48,124 nt of DNA. It comes from Thermomicrobiales bacterium (GTDB lineage: Bacteria; Chloroflexota; Chloroflexia; Thermomicrobiales; CFX8). The DNA is taken from assembly GCA_023954495.1 (NCBI GenBank), contig JAMLIA010000020.1, positions 1 through 48,124 on the forward strand. The letters are read 5' to 3'. The position numbers were made by a program, and so were the translations under genes. The notes under the pieces are model-generated. The model was not told the origin of the DNA and ran no database searches. It saw nothing but the letters and a program-made list of their open reading frames with translations. This document shows, piece after piece, positions 26,068 through 34,309 of this stretch (its first letter is position 1; each line of letters begins with the position of its first letter).

Positions 26068-26855
26068 CGATCGGATGTCGTGCGACTGGCCCCGCCGACG
26101 ATCCAGGCGACAAGCGCTCCGGCTAACGTGCACAATCCGTTCACGACATCGTTGTTGAGTCCGGGAACGCCACCGACGTGATCAGTCGCTGTTCCACATC
26201 GGTGAACCTTCGATTCGGTCGCCACGCCGCAGGCAGGACAGTACCGCTTCTCCTGCACCAGCTCGCCGAGCACGCTATCGACCAGTGACCCGGCGATGCC
26301 ACCGGCGATAACCGCAGCGCTCGGCCGGACGGTATCGCGGCCCCGGCTGTCTCCCGCCAGATGCACCAGACCGATGAGTCCGGCACCCAGCAGCGATCCC
26401 AGCGTCCCGCGCCACGTCACAGCGCCCGACGTTCCGGCAGGTACGACAGCACGCGATAGCACCATGCGCGGCAGCGATTCGGATGTTCGGCCAATCTCAG
26501 TCGCCCAGGTGTCGGCGGTCGCCGCCGCCAGCGAACCCGCCGCCAACGTCAGTCCGCTACGCCGCGACAGCAGCGCTGCACATGCCGCGACCCCGCCGTT
26601 CGCCGCCACCTGAACAGCATCGCGACGACTCCCGCGCGCCGCCAGCTCCGTTCCGGCGCGGCGCTGCGAGAGTGCGCTCGACGACACGAAGAACGCGCCA
26701 AGCACAGCCGCACCGCGCCACCCGCAGCGAGCGAGTACGGCAGACCCAACGCCACTGGCCGCCAGCGCTCCGTCCGTCGATAGCGCACCCGCCCTGTGCC
26801 CCGCAACACTGATTGCAGCCGACAGCGCTACCGCGGCGGCAGGGCGCAGCCCCAT
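26064..26855 (-). CDS. DUF92 family integral membrane protein
   Basis: 263 residues, mostly hydrophobic Ala/Gly/Val helices. DUF92 signatures: AATADTWATEIG, VTWRGTLGSLLGAG, AGSLVDSVLGELVQEKRYCP, and GLNNDVVNGLCTLAGALV at the end. The CPAC...HRC cysteine/histidine cluster between the last helices is also a family trait. Plant members of this family (VTE6) act as phytyl-phosphate kinases, so a prenyl- or alcohol-phosphate role is possible but not proven in bacteria. It follows the 85-residue gene by 6 bp on the same strand. Confidence 0.88.
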   Translation of the reverse strand: MGLRPAAAVALSAAISVAGHRAGALSTDGALAASGVGSAVLARCGWRGAAVLGAFFVSSSALSQRRAGTELAARGSRRDAVQVAANGGVAACAALLSRRSGLTLAAGSLAAATADTWATEIGRTSESLPRMVLSRAVVPAGTSGAVTWRGTLGSLLGAGLIGLVHLAGDSRGRDTVRPSAAVIAGGIAGSLVDSVLGELVQEKRYCPACGVATESKVHRCGTATDHVGGVPGLNNDVVNGLCTLAGALVAWIVGGASRTTSDR

Positions 26856-26861
26856 CTGACC

Positions 26862-27119
26862 CTACCCCTTCGGCTGCCGCGGACGCTTCATCAGCAGATA
26901 CTCGTCCTCGCGAACTTCGAATATCCAGCCTTCAACCTCGGCGAGCGCCGGAGAGCTTATCTCTGAATAGTGGATCAGCACGGTATGACCGTCGACCTCT
27001 TCCTCATCGGTAGAGTTCATCGCGAACGGATGACGAGGACTGCCAACGACCATCCGTGGTCCGCCGACGTTTTCAACCGCCTCAGTAATAAGCCGCAACG
27101 CCTCTGCTTCGTCCAGCAT
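26862..27119 (-). CDS. Small conserved-looking protein, unknown function
   Basis: 85 residues from ATG 27117-27119, with GGAGG 4 nt upstream. The frame continues upstream through the antisense of tRNA-Lys, so a longer call would be false. Acidic N-terminus MLDEAEALRLITEAVENVGG, then PFAMNSTDEEEVDGHTVLIH and WIFEVREDEYLLMKRPRQP. The SPALAEVEGWIFEVREDEYL segment suggests a small alpha/beta immunity-like or cysteine-free binding fold, but I cannot name it. It is in an operon with DUF92. Confidence 0.7.
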   Translation of the reverse strand: MLDEAEALRLITEAVENVGGPRMVVGSPRHPFAMNSTDEEEVDGHTVLIHYSEISSPALAEVEGWIFEVREDEYLLMKRPRQPKG

Positions 27120-27160
27120 CTCGCCTCCTCCGGCTGCCAGCAGGTACCTCAACAGTGCAA

Positions 27161-27169
27161 TGCTATACT
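27161..27169 (+). promoter_or_regulatory. Extended -10 element of tRNA-Lys
   Basis: TGCTATACT, with the TATACT -10 ending 6 nt before the mature tRNA. No clear -35 is seen. Confidence 0.5.
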
Positions 27170-27175
27170 CTCGAG

Positions 27176-27247
27176 GGCCCCGTAGCTCAGCGGTAGAGCA
27201 GTGGACTTTTAATCCATGGGTCCTGGGTTCGAATCCCAGCGGGGTCA
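27176..27247 (+). tRNA. tRNA-Lys(UUU)
   Basis: 72 nt cloverleaf: acceptor GGCCCCG/CGGGGTC with one G-T pair, D-arm GCTC-GAGC, anticodon stem GTGGA/TCCAT with loop CTTTTAA giving anticodon TTT, T-stem CTGGG/CCCAG around TTCGAAT, and discriminator A. CCA is not encoded. Confidence 0.97.
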
Positions 27248-27363
27248 CGCCGGTCCTCCGGTTATCCTTCTTATTTCCCAATGGCACCTGATGTTCGTGA
27301 GCGACTGGCGGTTCGCCGGTCGCACATCGTCGTACCGACCATCCGAAGGAAGCCGAGGACGCC

Positions 27364-27756
27364 ATGGAAATTCCGATCCAGATTGCCATTGCCGACTACC
27401 TGAGGGATCTGGCGCGCTGGCGCGAAGGACGCGCCGAGGAATACGACCGCGACCCGCGCAATCTGCGCTCGGCGGCGGGTCTCGTCGAGTTGGCCGACTA
27501 CATCCAGTCACTACCGGATGATGACACCCGACTTTCCGAACTGACGCGCCTGGCAGTCCACGGCGCGCGCTTCGAGCCTGGGCAGCAGGCCCATTTCGCG
27601 ATGGCTCGCTTTCGCTTCCACGAAGAACACGCGACGACCTCAGCGTTCCTCGATCGCATTGTCGAGCTGCAGCAGCTCGATACCAGCGAAGACGGAAACT
27701 TCGGCGGGCGCTTCGCCGAGGGGGACGAGCCATGGCGCAACTCAGAACGATCCTGA
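27364..27756 (+). CDS. Hypothetical protein
   Basis: 130 residues from ATG 27364 (AGGA-type site upstream in gaagccgaggacgcc). No recognised family. It is highly charged and predicted mostly helical: AIADYLRDLARWREGRAEEY, LRSAAGLVELADYIQSLP, RFRFHEEHATTSAFLDRIVE. There is no signal or membrane segment. It lies downstream of tRNA-Lys and is followed by a GAAA-loop hairpin. Consistent reading frame and ribosome site support it as a gene. Confidence 0.65.
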   Translation: MEIPIQIAIADYLRDLARWREGRAEEYDRDPRNLRSAAGLVELADYIQSLPDDDTRLSELTRLAVHGARFEPGQQAHFAMARFRFHEEHATTSAFLDRIVELQQLDTSEDGNFGGRFAEGDEPWRNSERS

Positions 27757-27794
27757 AGCCAAAATCAGTGTGCGATTCGGCCATGAGGATGTCT

Positions 27795-27820
27795 CGCGAT
27801 GCCGGAAACGGCACATCGCG
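27795..27820. terminator. GNRA-loop hairpin, possible weak terminator
   Basis: CGCGAT-GCCG-GAAA-CGGC-AC-ATCGCG: ten pairs, a GAAA tetraloop and a two-base bulge. No T-run follows. TACAAT immediately after (27822-27827) could be the -10 box of the Lrp gene, so this hairpin may instead be an operator-like site. Confidence 0.4.
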
Positions 27821-27912
27821 CTACAATGCCACGGTTCAGTCCGGATCGGCGAGACGATTTCGGGCACCCAGAGCGACCGGATGCAATCCTGCAAATGTGA
27901 GGAGCTCAAACG

Positions 27913-28404
27913 ATGGCTCGCCCGGTGGATCCCCTCGATCGCGCAATCATCAAGCGGTTGCAGATCGACGGGCGCATGTCGAGCGCCGAGATTGCCCGAC
28001 AGCTCGGCGTCGCCGAGCGAACTGTTCGTGCGCGAATTGATCGGCTAGTCAGCGACAACGTCATTCGCCTTGTCGCTTCAATCGTTCCATCGACCGTCGG
28101 TTATGCCGTTACGGCCGACGTCTTCCTTGAGGTCGAATCCGGCCTGATCCAGAGCGTCGCTGACCTCATCGCGCTGAAACCCGAGGTCGGCTACATCGGC
28201 CTGACGACCGGTGACCGGGACATCAGCCTGCAAATCCACGCCGAGTCTGTCGAGCAGCTCTACGACTTCGTCACGAACGAGCTCGGCACGATGCCCGGAG
28301 TGGTCAGGACCAACACGTTCATCATCCCCAAAATCCTGAAGACGCACTTCGATTTCGTTGGTCCTGGCATGAGAATCGACGAAGAGCTGGAGCACGTAAA
28401 CTAG
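27913..28404 (+). CDS. Lrp/AsnC family transcriptional regulator
   Basis: 163 residues from ATG 27913 (GAGGAG upstream). N-terminal helix-turn-helix: LDRAIIKRLQIDGRMSSAEI and ARQLGVAERTVRARIDRLVS, the AsnC signature. The C-terminal RAM effector domain covers VTADVFLEVESGLIQ to the end, with YIGLTTGDRDISLQI and the VRTNTFIIPKILK strand. A 49-bp gap separates it from the M20 amidohydrolase in the same direction. Such regulators usually sense amino acids, so it may control the amidohydrolase. Confidence 0.92.
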   Translation: MARPVDPLDRAIIKRLQIDGRMSSAEIARQLGVAERTVRARIDRLVSDNVIRLVASIVPSTVGYAVTADVFLEVESGLIQSVADLIALKPEVGYIGLTTGDRDISLQIHAESVEQLYDFVTNELGTMPGVVRTNTFIIPKILKTHFDFVGPGMRIDEELEHVN

Positions 28405-28452
28405 CGACTGCGAGCGGCGCAGGAATGACCGCAACGCGGAGAGGATGAGCCC

Positions 28453-29724
28453 ATGTCATTGTCGGACAACATTACCGTATCTGAGGAACTTGATGCCTGG
28501 CTGCGCGAGACGCGCCGCATGATCCATGTCAATCCCGAACTCCTCTGCGAAGAGGTCGCCACCTCCGAACTGGTGCAGAAGCACCTGACCGAAGTCGGCG
28601 TGTCGTATCGCAAGGGTGTCGGCGGCGATGGTCGGCCTCTGTACATGAAGCCTGAGCTGATCAAGCGCGCGGGCATAAAGACGTTCCCAATCACTGGTGG
28701 CACCGGCGTCCTGGCCGAGATCCGCGGCACGCGCGGCGCGGGTCCGGGCAAGTGCGTCCTGCTGCGCGCCGACATGGACGCGTTGCCGATGGACGAGCTG
28801 AATGACGTTGAGTACAAGTCCCAGAATCCGGGCAAGATGCACGCCTGCGGACACGACTGCCACACAACGATCCTGATGGGCGTCGCCGAAGTGCTGCAGT
28901 CGATGAGCGACAAGTTCGACGGCACCGTCAAGCTGATGTTCCAGCCGGGCGAGGAAGGCGCTGGTGGCGCGGTCGCCATGATCCACGACGGCATTCTCGA
29001 AGACCCGCCCGTTGATGCAGCTTTCGCTCTGCACGTCTCAACCGAGCACCCGGCCGGCGAGGTGTCGATGGGCCCCGGACCGCACGCTGCCGCCGCCGAT
29101 TCCATCGAGATCAATGTGACCGGCAAGGGCGGCCACGCCGCCTTTCCGCACACAACCATCGACGCCACGCTCGTCGCCGCGCAGATCCTGATCGCCCTCC
29201 AGACGCTCGTGAGCCGCGAGGTCGATCCGATCCAGACCGCCGTCGTCAGCATCAGCACGCTGCACGCAGGTACAGCCGGCAACGTCATCCCGCAAACCGC
29301 GCAGATGACCGGAACCGTCCGTACCTACGATCCGGCAATCCGCGACATGCTCGAGCAGCGCATGGGCGAGATGGTCCCGGCGATCGCCTCCGGATTCCGC
29401 GCCGAGGCCGAGCTGATCTACATGCGCGGTTATCCGGCTATGGTCAACGACCCGGAGATGACGCAGTTCGCGATGGAGACCTGCGAAGAACTGCTCGGCG
29501 ACGATAATGTCCACGTCAGCGCACCGATGATGGCCGGCGAGGATTTCGCCTATGTTACGGAACGCGTCCCCGGCTGCATGATCTCGCTCGGCGTTCGCAA
29601 CGATGAACGCGGCATGATCTACCCGCCGCACCATCCGCGCTTCGATGCCGACGAGGATGCCCTCGCCGTAGGCGTCCGCGTCCTGTCGGCAATTGCGCTG
29701 CGCTACCTCGGCGCTGATCTCTAG
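28453..29724 (+). CDS. M20 family amidohydrolase (N-acyl-amino-acid or hippurate hydrolase type)
   Basis: 423 residues. Metal-dependent hydrolase that removes acyl groups from amino acids. HVNPEL (25-30) is the HRxPEL-like opening. RADMDALPM (106-114), HACGHDCHTT (131-140) with the metal-binding Cys133/His135, and PGEEGAGGA with the catalytic Glu168/Glu169. The dimerisation domain follows (VTGKGGHAAFPHTTIDA) and the last metal region is MMAGEDFAYV. It probably forms an operon with the Lrp regulator. An insertion after residue 50 (GVGGDGRPLYMKPELIKRAG) is longer than in many relatives. Exact substrate unknown. Confidence 0.92.
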   Translation: MSLSDNITVSEELDAWLRETRRMIHVNPELLCEEVATSELVQKHLTEVGVSYRKGVGGDGRPLYMKPELIKRAGIKTFPITGGTGVLAEIRGTRGAGPGKCVLLRADMDALPMDELNDVEYKSQNPGKMHACGHDCHTTILMGVAEVLQSMSDKFDGTVKLMFQPGEEGAGGAVAMIHDGILEDPPVDAAFALHVSTEHPAGEVSMGPGPHAAAADSIEINVTGKGGHAAFPHTTIDATLVAAQILIALQTLVSREVDPIQTAVVSISTLHAGTAGNVIPQTAQMTGTVRTYDPAIRDMLEQRMGEMVPAIASGFRAEAELIYMRGYPAMVNDPEMTQFAMETCEELLGDDNVHVSAPMMAGEDFAYVTERVPGCMISLGVRNDERGMIYPPHHPRFDADEDALAVGVRVLSAIALRYLGADL

Positions 29725-29733
29725 CATCCTGTC

Positions 29734-29761
29734 GCAGGGCACCAGGTATCTGGTGCCCTGC
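29734..29761 (+). terminator. Terminator of the M20 gene
   Basis: Perfect 12-bp stem GCAGGGCACCAG/CTGGTGCCCTGC with GTAT loop, 10 bp after the stop. No T-run follows. Confidence 0.65.
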
Positions 29762-29908
29762 ACTCTGGTTCCGGCGGCTTCCGCCAAAATCCGCTACACT
29801 GACAATGCGTCGTAGCGTTCGCTTTCACGTCCAGGGCCGGTTGCATCTGCTTCCGACCCTTTCGCCGTAGCCATCGGCGAGTTGTCTCGGGCAGAACGGA
29901 CACCCGGA

Positions 29909-30454
29909 ATGTTGCTGTATTTCGCCATCGCGCTGGTTGGCTCACTATTCCTCATCCTGTCAGTGGTGCTTGGCGAAGTGTTCGACTTTGGCGGCGACCA
30001 CGCGGACGGTTTCGACGGCGACGCTCACCCACTATCCGGTAAGACGATCGCGGTTGCGCTGACCGCATTCGGCGCGACCGGGATGATCACCACGCAATAC
30101 GGCTGGAGCGCGATGATGAGCGCGATCACCAGCGCAGTTGCAGCGCTCCTGCTTGGCGCTGCCGCCTGGTGGATCATCACGTCGCTGTATCGCTCGACCG
30201 CATCGACCGATGTACGCATGTCATCACTTGTCGGCCATCGCGGCCAGATCACAATTCATATTCCGGCTGGTGACGTTGGAGAAGTGCTTGTCTCCGGCGC
30301 GGATAGCACCCGCCACCTGATCGCTCGCTCGCGCGATGGGTCGGCGATCCCAACCGGCACAGCAGTCCGCATCGTCGAGACGATCGGCAGCGCCGTGCTG
30401 GTCGAGCCGCTGAGCGCACCGACCGCCACGCCAATTGAGGACAGGAGCAATTGA
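29909..30454 (+). CDS. NfeD-like membrane protein
   Basis: 181 residues from ATG 29909. N-terminal helix MLLYFAIALVGSLFLILSVV, a Gly/Asp-rich loop, and two further helices (VALTAFGATGMITTQYG, AVAALLLGAAAWWIITSLY). A C-terminal OB-fold-like beta domain follows (MSSLVGHRGQITIHIPAGDV, GTAVRIVETIGSAVLVEPL). This is the short NfeD type (YuaF/NfeD1b) that works with flotillin. Its stop overlaps the flotillin ATG (TGATG), as expected for this conserved pair. Confidence 0.87.
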   Translation: MLLYFAIALVGSLFLILSVVLGEVFDFGGDHADGFDGDAHPLSGKTIAVALTAFGATGMITTQYGWSAMMSAITSAVAALLLGAAAWWIITSLYRSTASTDVRMSSLVGHRGQITIHIPAGDVGEVLVSGADSTRHLIARSRDGSAIPTGTAVRIVETIGSAVLVEPLSAPTATPIEDRSN

Positions 30455-32088
30455 TGGATTTTGTTGTCGTTACTCTGGGTGTACTGTTCGTCCTTGCCGC
30501 CCTCGTTGGGCTGGTCCTGCTGGTCAACTCCAACATCATCAAAGTTCCGCCCAGCACGGTCGCGATCTTCTCCGGTCGCAAGCGAACGGTCACCAACCCG
30601 GAAACTGGCGAACACCAGACCGTCGGGTACCGTATCGTCAAGGGTGGTTCCAGCGTTCGCATTCCCATCCTGGAGCGCGTCGACTACCTCTCACTCAACG
30701 TCATCACCATCCCGCTCAAGATCCAGTCTGCCTATACAAAAGAGGGCGTGCCGGTCGCGGTTGACGCCGTCGCGAACGTCAAGATCGGCGGCGACGATTA
30801 CTCAATCGGCAACGCGATCGAGCGCTTCCTCGGCATGCCGCACGATCAGATTCGCAACGTCATCTTCCAGACCATGGAAGGTCATCTGCGATCCATCCTC
30901 GGCACACTCACCGTCGAGGAGATCAACACCGACCGGCAAGCATTCGCTCAGCGAATGACCGCCGAGTCGGCCCAGGACCTTCGCCGCATGGGCATCGACA
31001 TCGACGTCCTGACGATCCAGCAGATCACCGACCCGAACGGTTATCTCGATGCACTCGGCCAGCGCCGAACTGCCGAGGTCAAGCGTGACGCCGAGATCGG
31101 TCGCGCCGAAGCCGAGCGCGATGCGCGAACGCGCTCCGCACTGGCCATGCAGCTCGCCGCCACCGCCGAAGCGCAGGCCGATGCCGAAACCGCCGCCGCC
31201 CAGCGCGATACCAACGTCGCCAAGGCCGGCTTCGATGCGTCGGTCCAGGCCGAGCGCTCGCGTGCATCACAAGCTGGCCCGCAAGCTGAAGCAGAAGCTC
31301 AGCGCCAGGTTGTCATTGCCCAGCAGCAGGTCGAGCTTGCCCGCACCGAAGCCGCCATCGCCGTTCAGGAGATGGAAGTCAAGCGCAAGGAGCGCGAGCT
31401 CGAAGCGACCGTGCTCAAGCAGGCAGACGCCGAACGACAAGCAACCATCGTCACCGCCGAGGGTGCCAAGCAGGCCGCCATTCTGCAGGCCGAAGGTGAG
31501 CGCCAGGCGATCGTCACCCGCGCCGAAGCACACTCGCGCGAACGAGAACTCCTCGGCACCGGTGAGGCAGCCCGCGTCCGGCAGGAAGGCTTCGCCGACG
31601 CGGAGGCCAAGAAGGCGCTCGCGGAAGCCACCCAGGCTGAGCTTACGGCTGAAGCGGAGGGCGCTCGCGCCAAACTGCTGGCCGAGGCCGAAGGTCGCCG
31701 CGCCGCATTGCTCGCCGAGGCCGAAGGTAAGCGGCAAATGGCCGATGCCCTCAACGCTTACCAGGCGACTGCCATGCAGCTGCTGATGTACCAGGCATTC
31801 ATCGACCAGCTTCCGAAGATCGTCGAAGCAGCCGCGATGCCGCTCTCGACCATCGACCGCGTCGTCGTCATCGACGGCGGCAACGGCGCGAACGGCGATG
31901 GCTCCGGCGCGCTTGGACGTTACGCGGGTGAACTTCCGCTGATCGTTGAGCGCATGACCGAAAGCTTTGCCGCAGTCACCGGCGTCGATCTCAAGCAGGT
32001 GTTCGCCGATCGCGTCGGAGCCGAGGCTGAAGGTGACACGCGCACCGTCATCGATCCGAACGCCAGCGACCGCGACGCGACTTCCTGA
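30454..32088 (+). CDS. Flotillin family (SPFH) protein
   Basis: Membrane scaffold protein organising lipid-raft-like microdomains. 544 residues from ATG 30454 (AGGAG upstream). One N-terminal membrane segment (about 5-25), an SPFH/PHB domain (about 30-210, with GVPVAVDAVANVKIGGDDYS and TVEEINTDRQAF), and then a long Ala/Glu/Arg/Gln coiled coil (about 215-450) with repeated EAEGxR units such as AEAEGRRAALLAEAEGKRQM. The C-terminus (LSTIDRVVVIDGGNGANG) is the flotillin oligomerisation tail. Overlapping start with NfeD indicates translational coupling. Confidence 0.95.
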   Translation: MDFVVVTLGVLFVLAALVGLVLLVNSNIIKVPPSTVAIFSGRKRTVTNPETGEHQTVGYRIVKGGSSVRIPILERVDYLSLNVITIPLKIQSAYTKEGVPVAVDAVANVKIGGDDYSIGNAIERFLGMPHDQIRNVIFQTMEGHLRSILGTLTVEEINTDRQAFAQRMTAESAQDLRRMGIDIDVLTIQQITDPNGYLDALGQRRTAEVKRDAEIGRAEAERDARTRSALAMQLAATAEAQADAETAAAQRDTNVAKAGFDASVQAERSRASQAGPQAEAEAQRQVVIAQQQVELARTEAAIAVQEMEVKRKERELEATVLKQADAERQATIVTAEGAKQAAILQAEGERQAIVTRAEAHSRERELLGTGEAARVRQEGFADAEAKKALAEATQAELTAEAEGARAKLLAEAEGRRAALLAEAEGKRQMADALNAYQATAMQLLMYQAFIDQLPKIVEAAAMPLSTIDRVVVIDGGNGANGDGSGALGRYAGELPLIVERMTESFAAVTGVDLKQVFADRVGAEAEGDTRTVIDPNASDRDATS

Positions 32089-32099
32089 TCGCTAGAAGA

Positions 32100-32134
32100 G
32101 CGAGTTGCGCCGCGCCATCCGTGGCGCAACTCGC
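32100..32134. terminator. Bidirectional terminator between flotillin and RidA
   Basis: Perfect 12-bp stem GCGAGTTGCGCC/GGCGCAACTCGC with an 11-nt loop between convergent stops. Confidence 0.65.
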
Positions 32135-32140
32135 GATTCA

Positions 32141-32599
32141 TCACTCGACTTCGACGATCATCTCAATCTCAACCGGAATATTGTTTGGCAGTCCGGCCAT
32201 GCCAACTGCCGAGCGCGCATGTCGCCCGGCGTCGCCGAAAATCTCGACCATCAGGTCAGAGAACCCGTTGATCACCTTGGGCTGATCGCCGAATCCCGGT
32301 GCAGAATTCACCATGCCCAGGACTTTGACAACGCGCTTGATGCGATCCAGATCACCCAGCGCCTCCTTCGCCGACCCGAGCAGATTCAGCGCCGCAATCC
32401 GCGCGGCGTCATAGGCATCCTCAACCGACACTTCAGTTGGAACCTGCCCAACGTAGGCTGGTTTGCCATCTCTGGTTGGGCCAGTGCCGGAGAGGTACAG
32501 CAGGTTGCCAACCTGCACATAGCGCACGTAGTTCGCGATGGGTGATGGAGATTCTGGAAGCTCAAGGCCCAGTTCAGCAATACGCGCTTCGATATTCAC
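32141..32599 (-). CDS. RidA/YjgF family protein
   Basis: 152 residues from GTG 32597-32599, with AGGAG 5 nt upstream; the frame runs on upstream but without a site. YjgF/YER057c fold: VRYVQVGNLLYLSGTGPTRD, YVGQVPTEVSVEDAYDAARI, AALNLLGSAKEALGDLDRI and the ending ARSAVGMAGLPNNIPVEIEM. It belongs to the longer subfamily with LPESPSPIANYV near the start, not the archetypal RidA: the usual active-site Arg is seen as ARSAVG. Imine/enamine deaminase activity is not certain for this branch. Confidence 0.9.
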   Translation of the reverse strand: MNIEARIAELGLELPESPSPIANYVRYVQVGNLLYLSGTGPTRDGKPAYVGQVPTEVSVEDAYDAARIAALNLLGSAKEALGDLDRIKRVVKVLGMVNSAPGFGDQPKVINGFSDLMVEIFGDAGRHARSAVGMAGLPNNIPVEIEMIVEVE

Positions 32600-32737
32600 G
32601 AACACTCCTGTCCCAATGGCAATCAACGACGCTGCAATCTTCGCCGACGCTCCGTATCCTTGGCAATCGTCTTGCGCGTGACCCGAAAGGCAGTCTTCGA
32701 CGGACGTCACTTCACGCCGGATATGGGAATGAGAACA

Positions 32738-33550
32738 ATGCCCAATCATCTACGCCACTACCGTCGCATACCGAACCGCCGTATGACCCCAGGCATCAAC
32801 CCTGCCCGACCGCTGGTCGTCATGCCAACCTACAACGAAGTCGACAATATTCGCGAGATGCTCCCGCAGATCATGACCCACCGTCAGTTCGAGGTCCTCG
32901 TTGTTGACGACAACTCGCAGGATGACACGCGCAACGCTGTTCGAGAGGCGATGCAAGCGTATCCAGGCCGCATTCATATGCTCGAACGCGACGACAAACT
33001 CGGCCTCGGCACCGCCTATATCGCGGGTTTCCGCTGGGCACTCCAGCGCGATTACACGCACATCTTCGAGATGGACGCCGACTTCTCGCACCACCCCGCA
33101 ACGTTGCCGCGTATGCTGCAGGCCAGTCGCCACGCCGATCTCGTCCTGGGCTCGCGCTATGTGCCGGGCGGTCGCACAGTGAACTGGTCGCCGGTTCGCA
33201 AAGCCATCTCGCGTGGTGGCTCGCTGTACGCCCGCAGCGTGCTCAGCCTGCCGATTCGCGACCTTACGGGCGGCTTCAAGTGCTTCCGCCGCCACGTGCT
33301 GGAATCGATCGACTTTGACAGCGTCAACTCGACCGGTTATGCCTTCCAGATCGAGCTCACCTATCGCGCGGCGCTGTCGGGTTTCCGACTCGTCGAGATC
33401 CCGATCACCTTCGCCGAACGCCTGCACGGATCATCAAAGATGAGCCCAACGATTTTCTTCGAAGCCATGTACCGGGTGTTGCAGTTGAGCCTGAGTTCAC
33501 ACCACCTCGGCACATCACGTGACACGACGATCAGCGTTCCTGCAGACTGA
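32738..33550 (+). CDS. Polyprenol-phosphate mannose synthase-like glycosyltransferase (GT2)
   Basis: Family 2 glycosyltransferase of the dolichol-phosphate mannose synthase branch, making a lipid-linked sugar donor at the inner membrane face. Motifs: LVVMPTYNEVDNIREMLP, VLVVDDNSQDDTRNAV, KLGLGTAYIAGFRWAL, the metal-binding EMDADFSHHP, LVLGSRYVPGGRTVNW, and DLTGGFKCFRRHVL. No C-terminal membrane helices, so it is the soluble form. The start is unsure: ATG 32738 (270 residues) is chosen, ATG 32783 just ahead of the domain is the alternative. The next gene may also act on glycans. Confidence 0.9.
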   Translation: MPNHLRHYRRIPNRRMTPGINPARPLVVMPTYNEVDNIREMLPQIMTHRQFEVLVVDDNSQDDTRNAVREAMQAYPGRIHMLERDDKLGLGTAYIAGFRWALQRDYTHIFEMDADFSHHPATLPRMLQASRHADLVLGSRYVPGGRTVNWSPVRKAISRGGSLYARSVLSLPIRDLTGGFKCFRRHVLESIDFDSVNSTGYAFQIELTYRAALSGFRLVEIPITFAERLHGSSKMSPTIFFEAMYRVLQLSLSSHHLGTSRDTTISVPAD

Positions 33551-33687
33551 GGGCCGCACACAAGGTCTCTCTCCTGCGTTGCACTGCATCCAATGCAGCC
33601 GCGCCCCCCGCACTCGTGGCACGATTCAGATAGCAAGAGGGCCGCACACGCGGCATCCCCGAGCACGATCGAGAACGGAGCCACCAA

Positions 33688-34302
33688 CTGAAAATCACGT
33701 TCTTCGTCAATAGCATTATCGGTTATGTCGATAATCCGGCGGCGCTCTATACGCGCGCGCTCGCCAACAGTCTCGCGATACTCGGCAACGACATTCGCGT
33801 CGTCGAGCCGCGCCAGAGTGAGCCGCTGGCGCGCACGCTTCGCACCGTCGGATCTGGCGCGTCCCGCCATGTCTACGAGCGCTTCCCCCTCGTGCAGTAC
33901 AGCACCTACGAGCCACGCTCGGGCGCGCAATTGCTGGAGTGGATGACGCGTGAGATCTCGCTGATCGATCTCGCAGTCGTCGTGCAGGGTGCCGACGCCG
34001 AGCTTACGCGCTGGGCCGCCAACATCACCCGCGAGGGTCTGTCGCGTGCCTACCTGGCCTGGCAGCCGGACGAGCTTACCGAAGCTCTCGCCAGCGAGCT
34101 TGAGATCGACAAGTTCGATTTCGTTTGCGGCCCTGCCCCGGTGACTGATCTACCGTGGGTTGAGGTGCAACGCGCGCTGGCCGAGCAGGATATCGACGGT
34201 GCAATCGAACTGGCACATGCAGGAGTCGCCGCAACCGACCGTGGCAACACCATAGACGCGGCTGCCGCGTTCGTCCGATCACTGGAAGACGCTATCGTCT
34301 GA
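33688..34302 (+). CDS. GT-B-like N-terminal domain protein, apparent CTG start
   Basis: About 204 residues. The frame is closed by TAG at 33631 and contains no ATG, GTG or TTG before the first protein-like codons. The likely start is CTG 33688, 7 nt after CGGAG. It would read (M)KITFFVNSIIGYVDNPAALY, like the first strand and helix of GT-B glycosyltransferases, then TRALANSLAILGNDIRVVEP, LAVVVQGADAELTRWAAN and a short second half with VTDLPWVEVQRALAEQD. It lacks the C-terminal donor-binding domain, so it may be a truncated or single-domain glycan protein. ATG 33892 would give only the last two thirds. Confidence 0.6.
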   Translation: MKITFFVNSIIGYVDNPAALYTRALANSLAILGNDIRVVEPRQSEPLARTLRTVGSGASRHVYERFPLVQYSTYEPRSGAQLLEWMTREISLIDLAVVVQGADAELTRWAANITREGLSRAYLAWQPDELTEALASELEIDKFDFVCGPAPVTDLPWVEVQRALAEQDIDGAIELAHAGVAATDRGNTIDAAAAFVRSLEDAIV

Positions 34303-34309
34303 GGCGCGC

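Noticed and set aside
27120-27389. Minus-strand open frame extending the 85-residue gene upstream
   Set aside because: It reads through the antisense of tRNA-Lys (the 'GFEPRTHG' type artefact). A Shine-Dalgarno supports ATG 27119 instead.
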